Part shown: piece after piece, positions 43,651 to 51,624 of the stretch
Position numbering within the stretch: the first letter of the stretch is position 1
Layout of the letters: each line of letters opens with the position of its first letter
Translations under genes and position numbers: made by a program
Notes under the pieces: model-generated
The model's input: only the letters and a program-made list of their open reading frames with translations
Database searches by the model: none
What the model was told of the DNA's origin: nothing
Source of the DNA: CAYTTA01 sp964440655
GTDB lineage: Bacteria > Bacteroidota > Rhodothermia > Balneolales > Balneolaceae
Assembly: GCA_964440655.1 (NCBI GenBank)
Contig: CAYTTA010000001.1
Coordinates: forward strand, 62,001-126,000
Length of the DNA: 64,000 nucleotides
Direction of reading: 5' to 3'

Positions 43651-45846
43651 ATGACTCAGCAGCAGATTTTTGAAGCCGTCGCCCGGAAGGTCCAGATCAA
43701 AGCGTCGCAGGTGGCGAAGACCGCCGAACTTCTCGATGAAGGGGCCACCATCCCATTTCTGGCCCGATACCGGCAGGAAGTAACCGGCGGGCTCGATGAA
43801 CTCCAGCTCCGGGAGATCCAGAGCGAACTGGATTTCCTCCGCTCGCTGGAAGAACGCAAGACCTTTATCCTGGAGACGATCGAGGGGCAGGGGAAACTGA
43901 CAGACGAGCTGCGGGAAGCGATCGAGAAGTGCAGCGACTTCACCACGCTGGAGGATCTCTACCTGCCCTACAAGCCGAAGAGAAAGACCCGCGCCGACAA
44001 GGCGATCGAGAAAGGTCTGGAACCGCTGGCCGATCTGATCTGGGAGCAGGAGACAACAGAAGGGGATCCGATGGAGATCGCTTCCGGATTCGTCGATGCG
44101 GAGAAGGAGGTCAATTCGCCCGAGGAGGCACTGGCCGGAGCCCGCGATATCGTAGCCGAGCGCATCAGCCAGGAGCTGGAGGTTCGAAACATGCTGCGCA
44201 AGCAGCTCCGGAATTACGGCACCCTGGTGAGCAAACCCGCCAGTGAAGAGGCCATGGAGAAAGATGAGAAGAGAGTCTACGAGACCTATTACGACTTTTC
44301 CCGGAAAGTCCAGCAGCTAAAACCCTATCAGATTCTGGCCATCGACCGGGGTGAGCGTGAGGGTGTTCTCAAGGTTGATATCGAGGTGTGGGAGGAGCGG
44401 ACGCTGGAAGAGATCGACACCCTGATCATCACCAACGAAGAGAGCATCTTCGTCGAGGAGCTGGAAGAGGCGATCACCGACGCATGGAAACGTCTTCTCT
44501 ACCCTTCGCTGCGGCGGGAGCTTCGCTCCGCCCTGACCGAGGAGTCGGGGGATCATGCCATCGAGATGTTTGCCGAGAACCTGAAGAACCTACTGCTTCA
44601 GCCGCCGCTTGGCGCCCGGATGGTGATCGGGATTGACCCGGGATACAGAACCGGATGCAAGGTGGCGGTGGTCAACGAGACCGGAGCGTTTCAGGAGGGA
44701 ACGACCATCTTCCCCACACCACCCTTCAACCGAAAGGAGGAGGCGAAGCAAAAACTGGAGGCCCTGGTCGATAAATATCAGGCCGACCTGATCGCGATCG
44801 GGAACGGAACCGGAAGCAGGGAGACCGAACTGGTCGTCGCCGAAATGGTTCAGGAGCTCAAAGCCCGGAACCGGCATCCCGATCTCTCCTGGATGGTGGT
44901 AAGCGAGGCGGGGGCATCGGTCTACTCCGCTTCCGATATCGCCCGGGAGGAGTTCCCCGAACTCGATGCCTCACAGCGGGGCAACATCTCCATCGCCCGC
45001 CGTGTTCAGGATCCTCTGGCCGAGCTGGTGAAGATCGATCCGAAGTCGATCGGAGTCGGACTCTATCAGCACGATGTGAATCAGGTAAAACTGGGCCGCA
45101 AGCTGGACGAGGTGGTCGAGAGTTGCGTGAACCACGTGGGGGTGAATCTCAATACCGCCAGTGCCTCGCTGCTCAACTATGTCTCCGGCCTGGGATGGAG
45201 CACCGCCCGTGACATCGTCCGCCACAGGGAAAAAATCGGACGTTTCACCGGCCGCGATCAGCTCCTGGATGTGGACGGAATCGGTCCCTTCCGATTCCAG
45301 CAGGCCGCCGGTTTTCTCAGAATCCCGGAATCGGACAACCTGCTGGATCGTACCGCTATCCACCCGGAAAGCTACGATCTGGCCCGCCGCCTCTGCGAGC
45401 ATGTGGGGATTGACCTGGCCGACATCGTGAGCGGAAAGGAGGAGGTGCAGCGCAAACTGCGGGAATTGCCGGTAAAGAAGCTGGCCGCGGAGCTCGATGC
45501 CGGAGTGCCCACGCTCGAGCTGATCATTGAGAACCTGCTCAAACCCGGACGGGACCCGAGAGAAGACCTGCCGCCACCGATCCTCCGGCAGGATGTGATG
45601 TCGATGGAGGATCTCTCAACGGGCATGAAGCTGAAAGGCACGGTCCGCAACGTGGTTGATTTCGGCGCTTTTGTCGATATCGGCGTGAAGGTGGACGGAT
45701 TGCTCCACATCAGCCAGATGAGCCGTGATGGCCGGAAAGTGGAGGATGTGACTGCCGAACTGGCTGTCGGGGATGTGATCGATGTAGAGATCCTCTCCGT
45801 GGATCCTCAGCGGGAACGAATCGGCCTGAAGCGGGTAAGGGAGTGA
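43651..45846 (+). CDS. tex: Transcription accessory protein Tex (S1 RNA-binding)
   Basis: Tex binds nucleic acids and supports transcription under stress. The 731-residue protein has the Tex N-terminal helical region, a YqgF/RNase H-like domain beginning VIGIDPGYRTGCKVAVVN (about 330-440), helix-hairpin-helix pairs (LLNYVSGLGWSTARDIVRHR, 515-580) and a C-terminal S1 domain (about 650-728, GTVRNVVDFGAFVDIGVKVD). The length is slightly below E. coli YhgF. ATG 43651 gives a canonical start. Confidence 0.97.
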   Translation: MTQQQIFEAVARKVQIKASQVAKTAELLDEGATIPFLARYRQEVTGGLDELQLREIQSELDFLRSLEERKTFILETIEGQGKLTDELREAIEKCSDFTTLEDLYLPYKPKRKTRADKAIEKGLEPLADLIWEQETTEGDPMEIASGFVDAEKEVNSPEEALAGARDIVAERISQELEVRNMLRKQLRNYGTLVSKPASEEAMEKDEKRVYETYYDFSRKVQQLKPYQILAIDRGEREGVLKVDIEVWEERTLEEIDTLIITNEESIFVEELEEAITDAWKRLLYPSLRRELRSALTEESGDHAIEMFAENLKNLLLQPPLGARMVIGIDPGYRTGCKVAVVNETGAFQEGTTIFPTPPFNRKEEAKQKLEALVDKYQADLIAIGNGTGSRETELVVAEMVQELKARNRHPDLSWMVVSEAGASVYSASDIAREEFPELDASQRGNISIARRVQDPLAELVKIDPKSIGVGLYQHDVNQVKLGRKLDEVVESCVNHVGVNLNTASASLLNYVSGLGWSTARDIVRHREKIGRFTGRDQLLDVDGIGPFRFQQAAGFLRIPESDNLLDRTAIHPESYDLARRLCEHVGIDLADIVSGKEEVQRKLRELPVKKLAAELDAGVPTLELIIENLLKPGRDPREDLPPPILRQDVMSMEDLSTGMKLKGTVRNVVDFGAFVDIGVKVDGLLHISQMSRDGRKVEDVTAELAVGDVIDVEILSVDPQRERIGLKRVRE

Positions 45847-45985
45847 GCCGGACACAGGATATGATCCTCCATCCAAACTCAGTATGTTTAAACACCGTAT
45901 GTTAAACTTTGGAAGTTTACAACGTGTTCAAACATCGATTCACTTGTTTATTCAACTTTATTCAACACTAATCCTGTTCTGATCT

Positions 45986-46600
45986 GTGCCTTTTCCCAAC
46001 CCCTTTTACCGCTGGCGCCCCCATCCATGGCATGGGCTTGAGGTGGGTGACAATCCCCCTCTCATTGTAAATGCTTTTATCGAGATCACCCCGTTCGACA
46101 TGATCAAGTATGAGGTCGACAAGAAGACGGGATATATGCGGGTGGACCGGCCCCAGAGAAGCTCCTCGCTCCCCCCTTCGCTCTATGGCTTCGTACCCCG
46201 CACCTACTGCGGCGACCGGGTAGGCGGCCTTTCGGACAAAACAAAGATCGGGGACGGAGACCCGCTGGACCTCTGTGTGCTGAGCGAGCGTCCGATCGAC
46301 CGGACTGAAGTGATCCTGAGCGCCCGCCCGATCGGAGGAATCCACATGATCGACAGCGGAGAGGCCGATGACAAGATCATCTCGGTGCTGGACAACGACC
46401 GCTATTACAAGGATGTCCAGAGCATCTCCGATCTGCCGGAGGTGATCATAGAGCGGTTGCAGCACTATTTCTCCACCTACAAGCTGATCCCCGGCAAGAA
46501 TACAAACGATGTCTTTGTGGACCGGGTCTATGACCGCGATCACGCCCACAAGGTGATCGAAGCCGCCATGCAGGACTACGAAGAGATGTTCGGAGAGTAG
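45986..46600 (+). CDS. ppa: Family I inorganic pyrophosphatase
   Basis: The enzyme hydrolyses pyrophosphate to phosphate in the cytosol. The active-site signature DGDPLDLCVL is complete, as are the YEVDKKTGYMRVDRP and YGFVPRTYCGD segments and the later metal-binding Asp residues. The 204-residue length is close to that of bacterial soluble PPases with an additional C-terminal helix. It starts at GTG 45986. It follows tex by 139 bases of AT-rich sequence, probably with its own promoter. Confidence 0.95.
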   Translation: MPFPNPFYRWRPHPWHGLEVGDNPPLIVNAFIEITPFDMIKYEVDKKTGYMRVDRPQRSSSLPPSLYGFVPRTYCGDRVGGLSDKTKIGDGDPLDLCVLSERPIDRTEVILSARPIGGIHMIDSGEADDKIISVLDNDRYYKDVQSISDLPEVIIERLQHYFSTYKLIPGKNTNDVFVDRVYDRDHAHKVIEAAMQDYEEMFGE

Positions 46601-46793
46601 ACGCCGGTCGTTTCCTCAATGCGAATGCCGGGCGGATTCTGGTAGATTCCGGGCTTATTCAGCAAATTTTCCTCATACATTCTATTTTTTCATTATTTAA
46701 GACAAAATACTCTTGAATCTTTTATTGCAGTTGCGTAGTTTATATTCAGCTGCTGGAGGAAAGGCCGGCAGCGAAAAGTGATCGGAGCAAACC

Positions 46794-47156
46794 ATGAAAC
46801 GAATCTATGCCATCATATTCCTTCTGTCGATTCTGATTGGCGCTTTTCAGCCGGTTACTCCCATCGCTGAGCTTCTCGTCCAGGGGAAAAGCATGGCTGA
46901 TCTGTTCGATCTGGCCGAAATCCGCCACGATGAAGCCTGCCCCCTGAAAGATATTCACACGGTCAAGGATTGCACCTGCTGTCAGTATGAAGGCCTGCAG
47001 CTGCTGGATACAGATTTCTATCCTGTTCCGGTCAATACGGTTGCCACTCCGGCCATTCAGATCTCACCCTATGGTTCGATTCTTTCCAATCCTCTGAGCG
47101 AAGGGATCGATTACCTCTACTATCCGCCTGTCCCGCCCCCTCCCCGGTCAAGTTGA
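46794..47156 (+). CDS. Small secreted Cys-containing protein upstream of nirK
   Basis: I cannot name this 120-residue protein. It has a hydrophobic leader (FLLSILIGAFQPVTPI), four Cys (EACPLKD and DCTCCQYEG), and a Pro-rich C-terminus YYPPVPPPPRSS. Small Bacteroidota proteins with a CC and PP pattern are known near copper or TonB genes, and the Cys cluster could bind copper. GGAG precedes its ATG. It heads the nitrite reductase cluster after an AT-rich promoter-like region, with 221 bases before nirK, so copper handling is the likely theme (inference). Confidence 0.7.
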   Translation: MKRIYAIIFLLSILIGAFQPVTPIAELLVQGKSMADLFDLAEIRHDEACPLKDIHTVKDCTCCQYEGLQLLDTDFYPVPVNTVATPAIQISPYGSILSNPLSEGIDYLYYPPVPPPPRSS

Positions 47157-47377
47157 GAGTCTTTATCCGGCCGGCGGGGTTCTGACACCATCAATATCAG
47201 ACTGCCGGCAAAACAAGGCAGAATCCGAATGCAGTCGCGCTGCCTGGGGAACAATGTCTGAAGCCGACAGACCGCTCCAGGAGAGGAAATACCTTCCTCT
47301 GACAGAGCCGGAGTGTTCACCGAACAGAGTGCACCGGATCAGCCTGCTGACAATCTCAACATCTTTGCGAAACAGCC

Positions 47378-48565
47378 ATGAAACTCAATCGCGTTATCCT
47401 CACACTTTTTGCCGGTCTCTTCGCCGCAAGCCTTGCCCAGGCGCAGAGCACCCAGTTTATGATCGATGGAATGACCTTCGGAATGCCGGAGGCCAGAATC
47501 TATAGCGACGACTATGACGGAGCCCCTGTTGTCGGAGAAACGGTAACGATGGCTCCCAACCTCGCCCCCCTCAACTATGAGGGCAACAAGCACCACCATA
47601 TCCGCCTTGACACATTTGTACGGGAGATCGAGGTGGCCAACGGAGTGCGGTACCGGGCCTGGACCTTCGGTGGAATGGTCCCCGGACCGGTGATCCACGT
47701 GCGGGAGGGTGACCGGATCACCTTTACCATGAAAAACCGGTCTGATGAGATGGTCCGGATCGAAGAGCCCTTCGCCCTGGTATCCGGAGGACAGGCCGCA
47801 CCGGGTCCCTCCTCACCGGAGCTCTCCCTCGATCCGCAGCAGGCTGCCTCTCCCTACCTGGCACAGCTCCGGGCCAACAACTACATGAAAGGTGCACCGG
47901 CCATCATGCCGATGCCCCACTCCATGGATTTCCACGCAGGAACCGTGGCCGCCAATGACAAGTGGAGAACCGTTGCTCCGGGCGAAACGGTCGAGTTCGA
48001 CTTTGTCGCCAACTACCCCGGCACCTATATCTACCACTGCGGCACCCCTAGCGTCCTGATGCACACCGCCATGGGCCAGCACGGAGTGGTCGTTGTCTCT
48101 CCCAAAGAGGGGTATGAAACCGACGACAAGGTGGACAGGGAGTATGTGGTGGTTCAGTCTGAATATTACCTGAAAAAAGGGAGCGGAGATCTCCACCAGT
48201 ACGACTTCGAGGCAGCCCTGAAAAAGCAGCCCTCCCACGTCGTCTTCAACGGTCATCAGACGATCCTCCATGATCAGCCGCTGAAAGCTAATGCAGGAGA
48301 AAGGGTACGGATCCACTTCTCCAACAACGGACCGAGCCAGACCTCCAGCTTCCATATCATCGGAGCCATCTTTGACCGGGTCTGGTACGAGGGCCATCCT
48401 CAGAATGAGATGCGGGGCATGCAGACGGTGCTGCTTGGCGCCTCCAACTCGGCAACGATCGAGTTCATTGTCCCCGAAGAAGGCAGCTACACGCTCATCG
48501 ACCATGAGTTTGCCGATGCCGAGAAGGGGGCGACCGGCCTGCTGATTGCCGGACCACGTCAATAG
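47378..48565 (+). CDS. nirK: Copper-containing nitrite reductase
   Basis: NirK reduces nitrite to nitric oxide in the periplasm. The 395-residue protein has a signal peptide (cut near AQAQ) and two cupredoxin domains. Type 1 ligands His 181, Cys 221 and His 229, type 2 ligands His 186, His 220 and His 376, and catalytic Asp 184 are visible in HSMDFH, YHCGTP and IDHEF. His 326 (SSFHIIGAIFDRVW) is the candidate catalytic His. Two oddities: about 45 extra residues (roughly 130-178) before HSMDFH, and Gln 234 at the position five after His 229, where Met is the usual axial ligand (a Met sits at 232). It is followed by a structured spacer and nirV. Confidence 0.96.
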   Translation: MKLNRVILTLFAGLFAASLAQAQSTQFMIDGMTFGMPEARIYSDDYDGAPVVGETVTMAPNLAPLNYEGNKHHHIRLDTFVREIEVANGVRYRAWTFGGMVPGPVIHVREGDRITFTMKNRSDEMVRIEEPFALVSGGQAAPGPSSPELSLDPQQAASPYLAQLRANNYMKGAPAIMPMPHSMDFHAGTVAANDKWRTVAPGETVEFDFVANYPGTYIYHCGTPSVLMHTAMGQHGVVVVSPKEGYETDDKVDREYVVVQSEYYLKKGSGDLHQYDFEAALKKQPSHVVFNGHQTILHDQPLKANAGERVRIHFSNNGPSQTSSFHIIGAIFDRVWYEGHPQNEMRGMQTVLLGASNSATIEFIVPEEGSYTLIDHEFADAEKGATGLLIAGPRQ

Positions 48566-48581
48566 CTTGTGACACGGGGTA

Positions 48582-48649
48582 GCGGGTTGCGGCCTGAGCT
48601 CGGGAATTCAGGCCATCCACTGCGGGCTGTTGCCCGTGGTGCAACCCGC
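48582..48649 (+). ncRNA. Predicted three-way-junction RNA element between nirK and nirV
   Basis: The outer stem GCGGGTTGC (48582-48590) pairs perfectly with GCAACCCGC (48641-48649). Inside are two hairpins: GGCCTGA/TCAGGCC (48591-48597 and 48608-48614) and CGGGC/GCCCG (48623-48627 and 48632-48636). There is no T tract, so it is not a classic terminator. It starts 17 bases after the nirK stop and ends 75 bases before nirV. It may stabilise nirK mRNA, tune read-through into nirV or be a metal- or NO-responsive switch. Confidence 0.5.
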
Positions 48650-48724
48650 ACCGATAGGGAGTGACACGGCCCGACCCAGGTCATCCATCGGAACGATTAC
48701 CGACCATCCCACAGGAATTGCCGG

Positions 48725-49600
48725 ATGAAACCGCCGAATGACATATCACTCAGATCACGCAGACACCGGATCCGGTCCGTGGCACTTCTTGTCACGGCCG
48801 GTCTGGTGGCTGTGGGACTGATGGTTTTCGGACTCGCACCCGATGTTCCCGCAGCGATGGCACAATCTGTTGCGGATCATCCGTTCAAGACGGATCCGGT
48901 AAGGGTGGCGGGTGGCGGTTTTCACTCCGTTCTGCCGGAGGTGGTGGGTGAACCGATACGGGTGGAGTCCTTCTATATGGACCCGACAGCTGTGACCAAC
49001 GGTCAGTTCAGAGAGTTTCTTCAGGATAATCCGGAGTGGCAGCGGGATGAAGTACCCGCCCTTTTTGCCGACAAGGATTACCTGAGGCACTGGCAGGAGG
49101 ATGGTGTTCATAGGTCGGATGTCCCGGATGATCTGCCGGTGACAAGGGTCTCCTGGTTTGCTGCCGGAGCCTACTGCGACTGGGCCGGTGGGCGTCTTCC
49201 CACGCTGAATGAGTGGGAGTATGCGGCGCAGGCGATGGATTTTGAAACGGTCGCACAGGCCGATCACTTTGCCAGCGAGCTTATCGGCTGGTATTCAGCG
49301 GTCGATGCCGGAAAAGCGGCTCCGGTTGGATCGACCGGAATCGAGAACCGATATGGGGTAAAGGATCTTTTCGGACTCATCATGGAGTGGGTCGAGGATT
49401 TCAAGCCTCCGGTGGGTTCGGAGATCTCCCTCGACTGCGGCACGATGGGGCGGATGCAGGGCGATGCATCGGTCTACAGCTACGGCATGGCGATTCGATA
49501 CATCACGCGGATGAGCTTTCAGCCCACAACCACCACCGGAATGATCGGCTTCCGGTGTGTCTACGATCAACCACCCAACCGACAGGAGGCAAGAAAATGA
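48725..49600 (+). CDS. nirV: NirV-like SUMF1/FGE-family exported protein
   Basis: NirV, a SUMF1-fold protein encoded next to nirK in several denitrifiers, has no proven function. The 291-residue protein has a signal peptide ending near MAQS and the fold landmarks MDPTAVTNGQFREFL, PVTRVSWFAAGAYCDWAG, RLPTLNEWEYAAQ and the final IGFRCV. The two active-site Cys of true formylglycine-generating enzymes are missing in the RYITRMSFQPTT region, so sulfatase activation is unlikely. A structural or chaperone role in NirK maturation is plausible. Its stop overlaps the start of the SCO gene (ATGA). Confidence 0.88.
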   Translation: MKPPNDISLRSRRHRIRSVALLVTAGLVAVGLMVFGLAPDVPAAMAQSVADHPFKTDPVRVAGGGFHSVLPEVVGEPIRVESFYMDPTAVTNGQFREFLQDNPEWQRDEVPALFADKDYLRHWQEDGVHRSDVPDDLPVTRVSWFAAGAYCDWAGGRLPTLNEWEYAAQAMDFETVAQADHFASELIGWYSAVDAGKAAPVGSTGIENRYGVKDLFGLIMEWVEDFKPPVGSEISLDCGTMGRMQGDASVYSYGMAIRYITRMSFQPTTTTGMIGFRCVYDQPPNRQEARK

Positions 49601-50451
49601 AAACGGCCATCCTTCGATCCCTGTTTCCCTTGATGGTGGCAGCAATGCTTGTCGTGGCAGCGACGCCGGGGGCGATGGCACAGGGCGCCCCCTCTCAGGA
49701 CCGGGAGCCGCACCATCCCGGTCAGGGCCACGGAGACCGGGTGCATGAACATTCAGTCAGAGGGCAAGACCCGTTGCATTCGCATGAACACTTGCATCCA
49801 CATGAACACTTGCATCCACATGAACACTTGCATCCGAATGCCCCTTCACATCAGCGAGACGGCCATGCAGACCATGAGCATGATTACACTCACGGTGAGA
49901 TGATGGGGGAGGTGATGCCCGGGGTGGCAGCACTGCCGCCACTGCCCGTACGATCCGGTCACTCCCTTCACCTGATGAAGGCGGAGTGGACCGATCACTT
50001 GAACCGGGATTTCAGGCTTGCCGATCTCTCCGGCACTCCGGTCATCCTGGTCATGTTCTACGGCCAGTGCACGGGAACCTGTCCGATACTGATCTGGCAG
50101 ACCTGGAAGCTTTACCAGGAGCTTTCACCGGAGGTGCAGCAGAGGACACAGGTGCTGGCTGTCAGCTTCGACCATGAAAATGACACGCCGGATGTACTCC
50201 GCCAGTACGCCACCCCCGCACAGCTTGCTTTGCCGAACTGGCATTTCGCAACCTCCTCCCCCCGTTCCATAAGGGAGCTGGCCACCCTTGTCGGAGTGCA
50301 GTACCGCAAACGGAGTGACGGACATTATGATCATACCAATCTGATCACTCTGCTCGACGAGGAGGGAAACATCATCGATCGAATGGATTCCCTGGCCGGG
50401 GATATCAGATCCGCTGCCAAAAAACTTGACTCTCTTGCTCACCAGCCATGA
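49597..50451 (+). CDS. SCO1/SenC copper chaperone with histidine-rich N-terminal repeats
   Basis: SCO proteins deliver copper to cuproenzymes in the periplasm. The 284-residue protein has a signal peptide (cut near AMAQ) and a thioredoxin-like domain with CTGTC (Cys 158 and Cys 162) and conserved His 246 (HYDHTN), all copper ligands. Between the signal and domain, residues 39-99 contain 20 His, including three tandem HEHLHP units encoded by an 18-bp repeat. That segment should bind Cu(II), Zn or Ni. An AGGAGG ribosome binding site lies eight bases before ATG 49597, which overlaps the nirV stop. The neighbours suggest copper loading of NirK and the cupredoxin. Confidence 0.95.
   Translation: MKTAILRSLFPLMVAAMLVVAATPGAMAQGAPSQDREPHHPGQGHGDRVHEHSVRGQDPLHSHEHLHPHEHLHPHEHLHPNAPSHQRDGHADHEHDYTHGEMMGEVMPGVAALPPLPVRSGHSLHLMKAEWTDHLNRDFRLADLSGTPVILVMFYGQCTGTCPILIWQTWKLYQELSPEVQQRTQVLAVSFDHENDTPDVLRQYATPAQLALPNWHFATSSPRSIRELATLVGVQYRKRSDGHYDHTNLITLLDEEGNIIDRMDSLAGDIRSAAKKLDSLAHQP
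49774..49827 (+). repeat. 18-bp tandem repeat coding for HEHLHP-type units in the SCO protein
   Basis: Units at 49774-49791, 49792-49809 and 49810-49827 are TTGCATCCACATGAACAC with two changes in the first. A partial fourth follows. The repeat stays in frame, so copy-number change would alter the number of His residues without breaking the gene. Confidence 0.93.
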
Positions 50452-50517
50452 GCACTGTTCACAGAACCAAAAACCCTGAATCCCACTAACAAACCCAAAT
50501 CCCAAATCAGAAAAACC

Positions 50518-51024
50518 ATGAAACCAGCAAACATCGTCAACCTGACCCTCTCTCTCCTCCTGCTTCTCGGTGTCGCCGTCCATCCGGGCCGTTCCGCCGT
50601 TCCCGCCGAAAGTGAACTCCGGGTGGAAGAGCAGGACAATATCCGGACCATTGAAGTTCAGGGGACGGACAACATGCGATTCGACGTCACGCTGATCGAG
50701 GCCAAACCCGGCGAGACCATCCGGATCAAGCTCACCACCGTGAGCAACCTTCCCGCCATCGCGATGTCTCACAATATTGCCATCGTGGATCTGGAAGTCG
50801 ATGTGGATGCATTTGCAACCGCCTCCATGATGGCCCGCGACAGCGAATTCATCGCGCCGGAGTATGAGGATAACGTGATCGCTCACACCGCCATGCTGGG
50901 TGGAGGCGAAAGCGACACCATAGAATTCCAGGTCCCGGAGACCCCCGGGGACTACCCCTATCTCTGCACCTTCCCGGGCCACTACCAGGCTGGTATGGTT
51001 GGTACACTGCGGATCGCGGAGTAA
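50518..51024 (+). CDS. Azurin/auracyanin-type blue copper protein
   Basis: A 168-residue periplasmic cupredoxin. After a signal peptide (cut near GRSA), the type 1 copper ligands are His 85 (MSHNIAI), Cys 150, His 155 and Met 160 in LCTFPGHYQAGMVG. The His-to-Met spacing of five resembles auracyanin rather than Pseudomonas azurin (four). It would carry electrons to NirK. It lies 66 bases after the SCO gene and ends the cluster, with a terminator 19 bases on. Confidence 0.95.
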   Translation: MKPANIVNLTLSLLLLLGVAVHPGRSAVPAESELRVEEQDNIRTIEVQGTDNMRFDVTLIEAKPGETIRIKLTTVSNLPAIAMSHNIAIVDLEVDVDAFATASMMARDSEFIAPEYEDNVIAHTAMLGGGESDTIEFQVPETPGDYPYLCTFPGHYQAGMVGTLRIAE

Positions 51025-51042
51025 CCAACCGGGATAACGGGT

Positions 51043-51083
51043 GGGCGAGTCTGACCCGGCGGCAGGCTCGCCCCATTTTTTTT
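51043..51083 (+). terminator. Rho-independent terminator closing the nirK cluster
   Basis: GGGCGAG (51043-51049) pairs with CTCGCCC (51067-51073), with further pairing inside the loop, followed by a run of eight T. It lies 19 bases past the azurin stop. Confidence 0.92.
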
Positions 51084-51293
51084 CTCTCCTTCGCCTTTTT
51101 TCGCCCCCCACACATCCATACTCCCTTTCCGGACTTGCTCCCCATTCATCCTGCTTCTACGTCGTGCCACTCATCCTCTCTCTTGCGGCTCCGGCCGGGA
51201 ACCTGCCTGCCTTCATCTCTCTTTATTATAGAAATTCTTGGAGCATCCACACGGAAGGAGTTTACGGAAACAGAAACCCTCACCTGCAGCTGT

Positions 51294-51420
51294 ATGCACA
51301 AGGCAATCCAGCGTTATAATTTTAACAAATGGGCGAACAACCGGGTGTTCGATCATCTTTACTCGCTTCCCGACCAGGTCTATTCCCGGGAGATCCGGGC
51401 CATGTCCATGATGATCTGGA
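51294..51420 (+). pseudogene. DinB-family protein, 5' remnant
   Basis: The frame starting at ATG 51294 reads MHKAIQRYNFNKWANNRVFD followed by HLYSLPDQVYSREI, the N-terminus of a DinB-type four-helix bundle protein (about 150 residues when whole). After about 40 residues it breaks off, and the rest does not resemble DinB. The 3' part of another gene continues in a different frame at the same point. The end coordinate is approximate. Confidence 0.7.
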
Positions 51421-51439
51421 CCTTCCGCTCGCACCGCTC

Positions 51440-51622
51440 CTCTATACCGTCTCCTGCATGCACTGCATGACGGTCTCCCTCGCACAGGGAGGTGAAGGCC
51501 TGGGTGCGATGTGGGGCCGGGAAAAAGCGCGGGATCTTCTCGGAAAAGCGGGATTTGAAAAGATCCAGATTCATCAGCTGGATCACGATATCCAGAACGA
51601 CTATTACGTGATCAGGAAGTAA
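51440..51622 (+). pseudogene. Class I SAM methyltransferase, 3' remnant fused to the DinB remnant
   Basis: The last 60 residues of this frame (SCMHCMTVSLAQGGEGLGAM, then WGREKARDLLGKAGFEKI and DHDIQNDYYVIRK) match the C-terminus of a class I SAM-dependent methyltransferase family. No SAM-binding motif or N-terminal part is present. The start coordinate is approximate. A deletion seems to have joined the front of a DinB gene to the back of a methyltransferase gene. Confidence 0.7.
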
Positions 51623-51624
51623 TT

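Noticed and set aside
46600..46793. FNR/NNR-type box (TTGAT-N4-ATCAA) upstream of the nirK cluster
   Set aside because: I looked for it and found no convincing match, only AT-rich promoter-like sequence.
50125..51111. A 328-codon minus-strand frame across the SCO and azurin genes
   Set aside because: Both plus-strand genes have clear metal motifs, signal peptides and a terminator, and the antisense frame resembles nothing.
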